From positions 1,237,537-1,301,536 of the forward strand of contig NZ_HG964450.1 of NCBI RefSeq assembly GCF_000612725.1: a DNA stretch of 64,000 bases, written 5' to 3'. This stretch comes from Mycolicibacterium austroafricanum. GTDB taxonomy: Bacteria > Actinomycetota > Actinomycetes > Mycobacteriales > Mycobacteriaceae. The translations under genes were made by a program, and so were the position numbers. Shown one piece after another: positions 59,764 through 64,000 of the stretch (position 1 is its first letter; every line of letters starts with the position of its first letter). The notes below the pieces were generated by a model, which was given only the letters and a program-made list of their open reading frames with translations, had not been told where the DNA came from and did not search any database.

Positions 59764-61291
59764 CGACCAGATACCTCTCCCGCAGCTTGCCCTTGACCAG
59801 TTTTCCGGTCGGCGTTCTCGGCAGGTCGTCGACGAAATCCACCGAGCGCGGCGCCTTGTAGTGCGCGATCCGCGCCCGGGTGTAGTCGATCAGCTCCCGC
59901 GCCAGTTCCTCGGAGGGGTCGACGCCGGCGGTGAGGTGCACCACCGCCTTGACCTGTTCCCCCATCTCGGGATCCGGCACCCCGATGACCGCGACGTCGT
60001 GCACGGCCGGGTGCAGCGTCAGCGCGTTCTCGACCTCTTGGGGATAGATGTTCACGCCACCCGAGATGATCATGAACGCCTTGCGGTCCGCCAGGTACAG
60101 ATAGCCCTCGTCGTCCACGTAACCGAGGTCACCGACGGTGGTCCAGAACGGATGCGCCGGATGCTGGGCCTCCGCGGTCTTCTCCGGGGCGTTGTGATAG
60201 CTGAACGGCATAGCGTCCCGCTCGAAGTAGACCGTTCCGACCTCACCGGCGGGTAGGTCGTGTCCGTCGTCATCGCAGATATGAAGCGTGCCAAGGACAC
60301 TGCGCCCCACCGAACCCTGGTGGCTCAGCCACTGCCCGGTGTCGATGACGGTCATGCCGTGCACTTCCGTGGAGCTGTAGTACTCCCAGATGATCGGACC
60401 CAGCCAGTCGATCATGGCCTGCTTGACATCCACCGGACACGGAGCGGCGGCATGGATCACCACGCGCAGACTGGACAGGTCATAGCGGCTGCGGACCTCG
60501 TCATTGAGCTTGAGCATCCGCACGAACATGGTCGGCACCATCTGTGTCGCGGTGATCCGGAACTTCTCGATGTACCTCAACGTGTCGGCGGCGTCGAACC
60601 TCTTGGCAAGCACCACGGTTCCACCCAGCGCATGCACCATGCCACACCAACGCAACGGCGCGGCGTGATAGATCGGCGCCGACGAGAAGTAGACGTCCGA
60701 CGAGGTGATGCCGAACAGGCCACCGGCGATGGCCACCACCGGATCACCGGGCTGGTCGACGCTGCGCTCCGGTAGATCGGGACGAATTCCCTTGGGAAAT
60801 CCCGTCGTTCCCGAGGAGTAGAGCATGACAGCGCCGCACGGCTGCTCGGCCAGCGGGGGACCGGCCGCGGCCAGGGTGGACTCGTAGTCGGCGAATCCGT
60901 CGATGCGGCCGCCGAAGGCGATGCGCACCTCGGGACCGCCGGCCTCGGCAACCACCCCGTCGGCCAACTCGCGCAGGGCGGCCGACGCGACCAGTGCCCG
61001 CGCACCGGAATCGCAGACGATGTAACCGGCCTCCGCCGGGGTCAGGTGGTGGTTGATCGCGGTGACGTACAGCCCGGAACGCTGTGCCGCCCACAGCACG
61101 ACGAGCGCCTCGGGCGCGTTGTCCGACAGCAACGCGACCACGTCACCGGGGCGCAGACCGGCGTCGTGCAGCACCCGGGCCAGCGCGGCGGACTGTTCGT
61201 CGAGCCGGCGGTAGCTGAGCGTTTCGCCGGTCTCGGCGACGACGACCGCCGCTCGCTCGGGCGCGGTCCTGGCGTGGGTACCGGGATACAT
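59756..61291 (-). CDS. acyl-CoA synthetase (FadD-type AMP-dependent ligase)
   Basis: 511 residues, ANL superfamily. Phosphate-binding loop MLYSSGTTGFPKGI (near residue 157), WEYYSSTEVHG, the hinge region GDLGYVDDEGYLYLADRKAFMIISGGVNIYPQEVE, and the catalytic lysine in PRTPTGKLVKGKLRERY. It activates a carboxylic acid to acyl-AMP and then acyl-CoA; substrate unknown. It is the last of three leftward genes, 9 bp after the aldehyde dehydrogenase, whose product acid it probably activates. Confidence 0.88.
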   Translation of the reverse strand: MYPGTHARTAPERAAVVVAETGETLSYRRLDEQSAALARVLHDAGLRPGDVVALLSDNAPEALVVLWAAQRSGLYVTAINHHLTPAEAGYIVCDSGARALVASAALRELADGVVAEAGGPEVRIAFGGRIDGFADYESTLAAAGPPLAEQPCGAVMLYSSGTTGFPKGIRPDLPERSVDQPGDPVVAIAGGLFGITSSDVYFSSAPIYHAAPLRWCGMVHALGGTVVLAKRFDAADTLRYIEKFRITATQMVPTMFVRMLKLNDEVRSRYDLSSLRVVIHAAAPCPVDVKQAMIDWLGPIIWEYYSSTEVHGMTVIDTGQWLSHQGSVGRSVLGTLHICDDDGHDLPAGEVGTVYFERDAMPFSYHNAPEKTAEAQHPAHPFWTTVGDLGYVDDEGYLYLADRKAFMIISGGVNIYPQEVENALTLHPAVHDVAVIGVPDPEMGEQVKAVVHLTAGVDPSEELARELIDYTRARIAHYKAPRSVDFVDDLPRTPTGKLVKGKLRERYLVGV

Positions 61292-61300
61292 CCGTCCTTC

Positions 61301-62818
61301 TCAGCCCTGCGCTGCCGCAGAGATGACGACCGGATACACGTGTTTGCGGCGGTCGTCGGTCATGTCGACGTGGATGAACTTCGGTTCGGTGTACTCGTCG
61401 AGTGCGTCGGGACCGAGTTCACGGCCGAGACCGCTCTGCTTGACCCCGCCGAACGGGTACATCGCGTTGATCATGTGCCAGTCGTTGACCCACACCGTGC
61501 CGGATTGCAGGCGGCGGGCGATCCCCAGCGCCCGTTCCCTGTCGGCACTCCACACCCCGGCCGACAGCCCGTACTCGCTGTCGTTCGCGATGGCGACCGC
61601 CTCGTCGTCGTCACCGTAGGTGAGCACGACGAGCACGGGACCGAAGATCTCCTCCCGGGCGATCCGCATGTCGTTGGTGGCGCCGGTGAGGATCGTCGGA
61701 GGCACCCAATGACCTTGTGCCAGAGCAGGATCCGTCGGGACGGTGCCCTGGTAGGCCAGCTTGCACCCTTCCTCCTGGCCGAGCGCGATGTACTTCTCCA
61801 CCCGCGCCTTCTGCTTGGCGGAGACCAGCGGTCCCAGATCGGAGGCGAGGCTCATCGGGTCGCCCATCACCAGCGTCTCGGCACGGGCCACCATGCGGCG
61901 GACGAACTCGTCATGGATGGACTCGTGGACGAGCAGCCGGGTTCCGGACTCGCAGGCCTGACCGCTCATCAACAGGAACGCGAACAGCGATCCGTCGACC
62001 GCCAGGTCGAGGTCGGCATCGTCGAGGACGATGTTGGCGCCCTTGCCGCCCAGCTCGAGCGTGACCTTCTTCACCGTGTCGGCCGCCGCGCGCATGACGC
62101 TCTTGCCCACTTCGGTCGATCCGGTGAACGCCACCTTCCGGACGTCCGGGTGTTCGGCCAGACGTGCCCCGACGGTCGGGCCGGCGCCCGTGACCACGTT
62201 GAGAACCCCTGCGGGGAGCCCGACTTCGTCGGCGGCGCGGGCCAGCTCGAGCAGCGTCAGCGGCGTCTGGTCGTCGGGCTTCAGCACGACGGTGTTGCCG
62301 GCGGCCAGCGCCGGACCCAGCTTCCAGACCGCGAGCAGCAGCGGGAAGTTCCACGGGATGATGCCGGCGCACACGCCGACCGGATCCCTGACGATCATCC
62401 CTGCGGCCAGCGTCGGGGCCTCCATCAGCGGTCCGCTGGACTGGAACGCGTAGGTGCGCGCAAGGCCGGCGAAGTACCGCAGGTGCGCGATGGCGTAGCC
62501 GATGAGGAAGGCGCCCGCCGCGCGGACGGTGGCACCGTTCTCGGCGACCTGAAGTGCGGTCAGTTCGTCGGTGCGCGCAGCGAGGTTGTCGGCGATCGCA
62601 TCGAGTACGTCCGCGCGTTGCTGTGCAGACGTGTTGCGCCACACCCCGGCCTCGTCGGCGGCCTTGGCCGCGGCGACCGCGTCGTCCACGGTGGTCACGC
62701 CGCCGTAGGCGACCGTCGCCACCAGTTCGCCGGTGGCGGGACTGCGGACTTCGATCGTGTCCGCGGCGTCACGCCACGCGCCGTCGATGTACATCCGGTA
62801 GTGCGGGATGTCGCTCAT
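61301..62818 (-). CDS. NAD(P)-dependent aldehyde dehydrogenase
   Basis: 505 residues from ATG 62818. All ALDH motifs are present: CAGIIPWNFPLLLAVWKLGPALAAGN, VAFTGSTEVGKSVM, the general-base Glu in TLELGGKGANIVL, the nucleophile Cys in LMSGQACESGTRLLV, and EEIFGPVLVVL. It oxidises an aldehyde to the acid. The window gives no substrate. Operon order suggests it receives the aldehyde made by the upstream alcohol dehydrogenase. Confidence 0.92.
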   Translation of the reverse strand: MSDIPHYRMYIDGAWRDAADTIEVRSPATGELVATVAYGGVTTVDDAVAAAKAADEAGVWRNTSAQQRADVLDAIADNLAARTDELTALQVAENGATVRAAGAFLIGYAIAHLRYFAGLARTYAFQSSGPLMEAPTLAAGMIVRDPVGVCAGIIPWNFPLLLAVWKLGPALAAGNTVVLKPDDQTPLTLLELARAADEVGLPAGVLNVVTGAGPTVGARLAEHPDVRKVAFTGSTEVGKSVMRAAADTVKKVTLELGGKGANIVLDDADLDLAVDGSLFAFLLMSGQACESGTRLLVHESIHDEFVRRMVARAETLVMGDPMSLASDLGPLVSAKQKARVEKYIALGQEEGCKLAYQGTVPTDPALAQGHWVPPTILTGATNDMRIAREEIFGPVLVVLTYGDDDEAVAIANDSEYGLSAGVWSADRERALGIARRLQSGTVWVNDWHMINAMYPFGGVKQSGLGRELGPDALDEYTEPKFIHVDMTDDRRKHVYPVVISAAAQG

Positions 62819-62881
62819 GAATTGCTCACCTTCATGTCGTAGTTCAGTTTTGCGATCCTGGATGGACCCGCCGGGCATGGC

Positions 62882-64000
62882 TCAGAACCGGATCACGCCG
62901 CGCAGGTTGCGCCCGTTGTGCATGTCCTCATACCCCTGGTTGATCTCCTCGAGGGTGTACTCCCGGGTGATGAGCTCATCGAGTTTGAGCCGGCCCGATC
63001 CGTAGAGGTCGAGGAGCCGGGGGATGTCCAGGCGCGGGTTGGACGAGCCGAAAAGGCATCCCCTGACCTGCTTTTCGTACAGCGTCAGGTCGAACAGCGA
63101 CATGTCCACCACGGTGTCGGTGGGGTGCGGAATCGCGGTCATCACCACCCGGCCTCGCTTGCCGACCAGGCTCAGGGCCTGGGCCACATAGGCGCCCTCG
63201 GCGCTGTCGGTGGTGACGACGCAGACGTCGGCCATGGTGCCCCGGGTCAGATCGGTGATCAGGGCCTGGGCTTCGGCGACGTCGGCGGCCGCGTGGGTGG
63301 CGCCGAATTCGAAGGACCGCTCCCGCTTATAGGCGACCGGGTCCAATGCCACCACGTTCCGCGCGCCGGCGATGGCGGCGCCCTGGATCGCGTTGATGCC
63401 GAGCCCGCCGACGCCCATCACCACGACGGTGTCCCCGTCGGCAGCCTCACCGGTGCGCACCGCGGCGCCGTATCCGGTGGTGACGCCGCAGCCGACGAGG
63501 GCGGCTTTGTCCAGCGGAATGTCGTTGTCCACCTTGACCACCGAGGCGATCGGGACCACGGTGTACTCGGAAAACGTTCCCAGCACGCACATCTGACCGA
63601 TATCGTAGGCGCGGCCCCCTGACGAACCATGGAAGCGGAAGGTGCCGTCGAGTTGGGGACCGGCCACGATGGCGGCCCCGTACACGCACAGGTTGCTGCG
63701 TCCGCGCGCACATTCGGTGCAGCGGCCGCACGCCGGGATGAAGCTCAGCACCACATGATCGCCGGCCTCGACCTCGGTCACCCCGGGGCCGACGTCGACG
63801 ACCACGCCTGCGCCCTCGTGCCCGCCGACCACCGGCAGGTTCATCGGCATGTCCCCGGTCACCAGATGGTCATCGGAGTGGCAGAGCCCGCTGGCGGTCA
63901 GCTTGACCAGCACCTCCTGCGCACGGGGAGCGTCCAGCTCGAGCTCCTCGACCTCCCACTTCTGGTGCAGACCCCACAGCACAGCGGCCTTGGTCTTCAT
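62882..64000 (-). CDS. zinc-dependent (NDMA-type) alcohol dehydrogenase
   Basis: 372 residues; the ATG is the last base triplet of the window, so the gene is complete but its promoter is outside. Medium-chain family: catalytic zinc region GLCHSDDHLVTGDMP and GGHEGAGVV, structural zinc CGRCTECARGRSNLC with four Cys, and the Rossmann motif GVGGLGINAIQGA. Actinobacterial enzymes of this group keep a tightly bound nicotinamide cofactor and use NDMA or mycofactocin as electron acceptor. First gene of the alcohol-aldehyde-acyl-CoA operon. Confidence 0.88.
   Translation of the reverse strand: MKTKAAVLWGLHQKWEVEELELDAPRAQEVLVKLTASGLCHSDDHLVTGDMPMNLPVVGGHEGAGVVVDVGPGVTEVEAGDHVVLSFIPACGRCTECARGRSNLCVYGAAIVAGPQLDGTFRFHGSSGGRAYDIGQMCVLGTFSEYTVVPIASVVKVDNDIPLDKAALVGCGVTTGYGAAVRTGEAADGDTVVVMGVGGLGINAIQGAAIAGARNVVALDPVAYKRERSFEFGATHAAADVAEAQALITDLTRGTMADVCVVTTDSAEGAYVAQALSLVGKRGRVVMTAIPHPTDTVVDMSLFDLTLYEKQVRGCLFGSSNPRLDIPRLLDLYGSGRLKLDELITREYTLEEINQGYEDMHNGRNLRGVIRF

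Overview
The window is high-GC actinobacterial DNA from a mycobacterium, most likely a fast-growing Mycolicibacterium. The pknB-pknA-pbpA-rodA-pstP-fhaB-fhaA signalling and cell-wall operon, with trpG, crgA, cwsA and ppiA beside it, is the conserved block next to the mycobacterial chromosome origin. It lies here in the order fhaA to cwsA from left to right, so the origin should be beyond the right edge. whiB6 and an espG1-type gene at the left edge mark the start of an ESX-1 type VII secretion locus, as expected on the far side of this block. Species cannot be fixed from the sequence alone.

Layout. 1-3.3 kb: ESX-1 border (espG1 fragment, short upstream ORF, ParA/MinD-like ATPase, HTH regulator, whiB6). 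3.37-5.0 kb: IS110-family insertion sequence. 5.1-11.6 kb: metabolic and housekeeping genes (acyl-CoA carboxyltransferase with a small DivIVA-motif protein, EVE-domain protein, lipoprotein, pirin, GNAT, thioesterase, PPOX enzyme, DUF3072, mycothiol-dependent enzyme). 11.6-14.7 kb: a phosphonate-catabolism cluster (PhnF-like regulator and PhnZ-like HD oxygenase leftward, FAD oxidoreductase and phosphonatase-like hydrolase rightward) around a perfect 20-bp operator. 14.8-20.4 kb: GjpA-like secreted protein, MgtE, YdeI-like protein, DUF1023 hydrolase and lipoprotein. 20.4-26.6 kb: an amine/amide catabolic operon (permease, two SDRs, ureohydrolase, deacetylase-fold hydrolase) opposite a PucR regulator. 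26.9-28.4 kb: a secreted PE-PPE-domain hydrolase.

28.5-44.5 kb is an accessory island ending at the 3' side of a tRNA-Leu(CAG). It carries an HNH/DUF222 protein, an OGG-fold protein with a GIY-YIG nuclease, and an extended type I restriction operon: an HTH protein with a methylase-like core lacking motif IV, HsdM, HsdS, a DUF1016 nuclease and HsdR. Opposite it lie a coiled-coil nuclease-like protein, a lipoprotein and a possible ADP-ribosyltransferase. No integrase is visible.

45.0-54.7 kb is the Ser/Thr kinase-phosphatase operon, with nearly every junction a 4-bp ATGA/GTGA overlap. A 27-codon ORF made of three 27-bp repeats bridges pbpA and pknA. PknA/PknB phosphorylate, PstP dephosphorylates, FhaA/FhaB read phospho-threonine, and RodA/PbpA build septal and polar peptidoglycan. 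54.7-59.6 kb holds trpG, a second PE-PPE hydrolase, a DUF881 gene, crgA, a PH-domain protein, ppiA and cwsA. 59.6-64 kb is a leftward alcohol-to-acyl-CoA operon (NDMA-type alcohol dehydrogenase, aldehyde dehydrogenase, acyl-CoA ligase).
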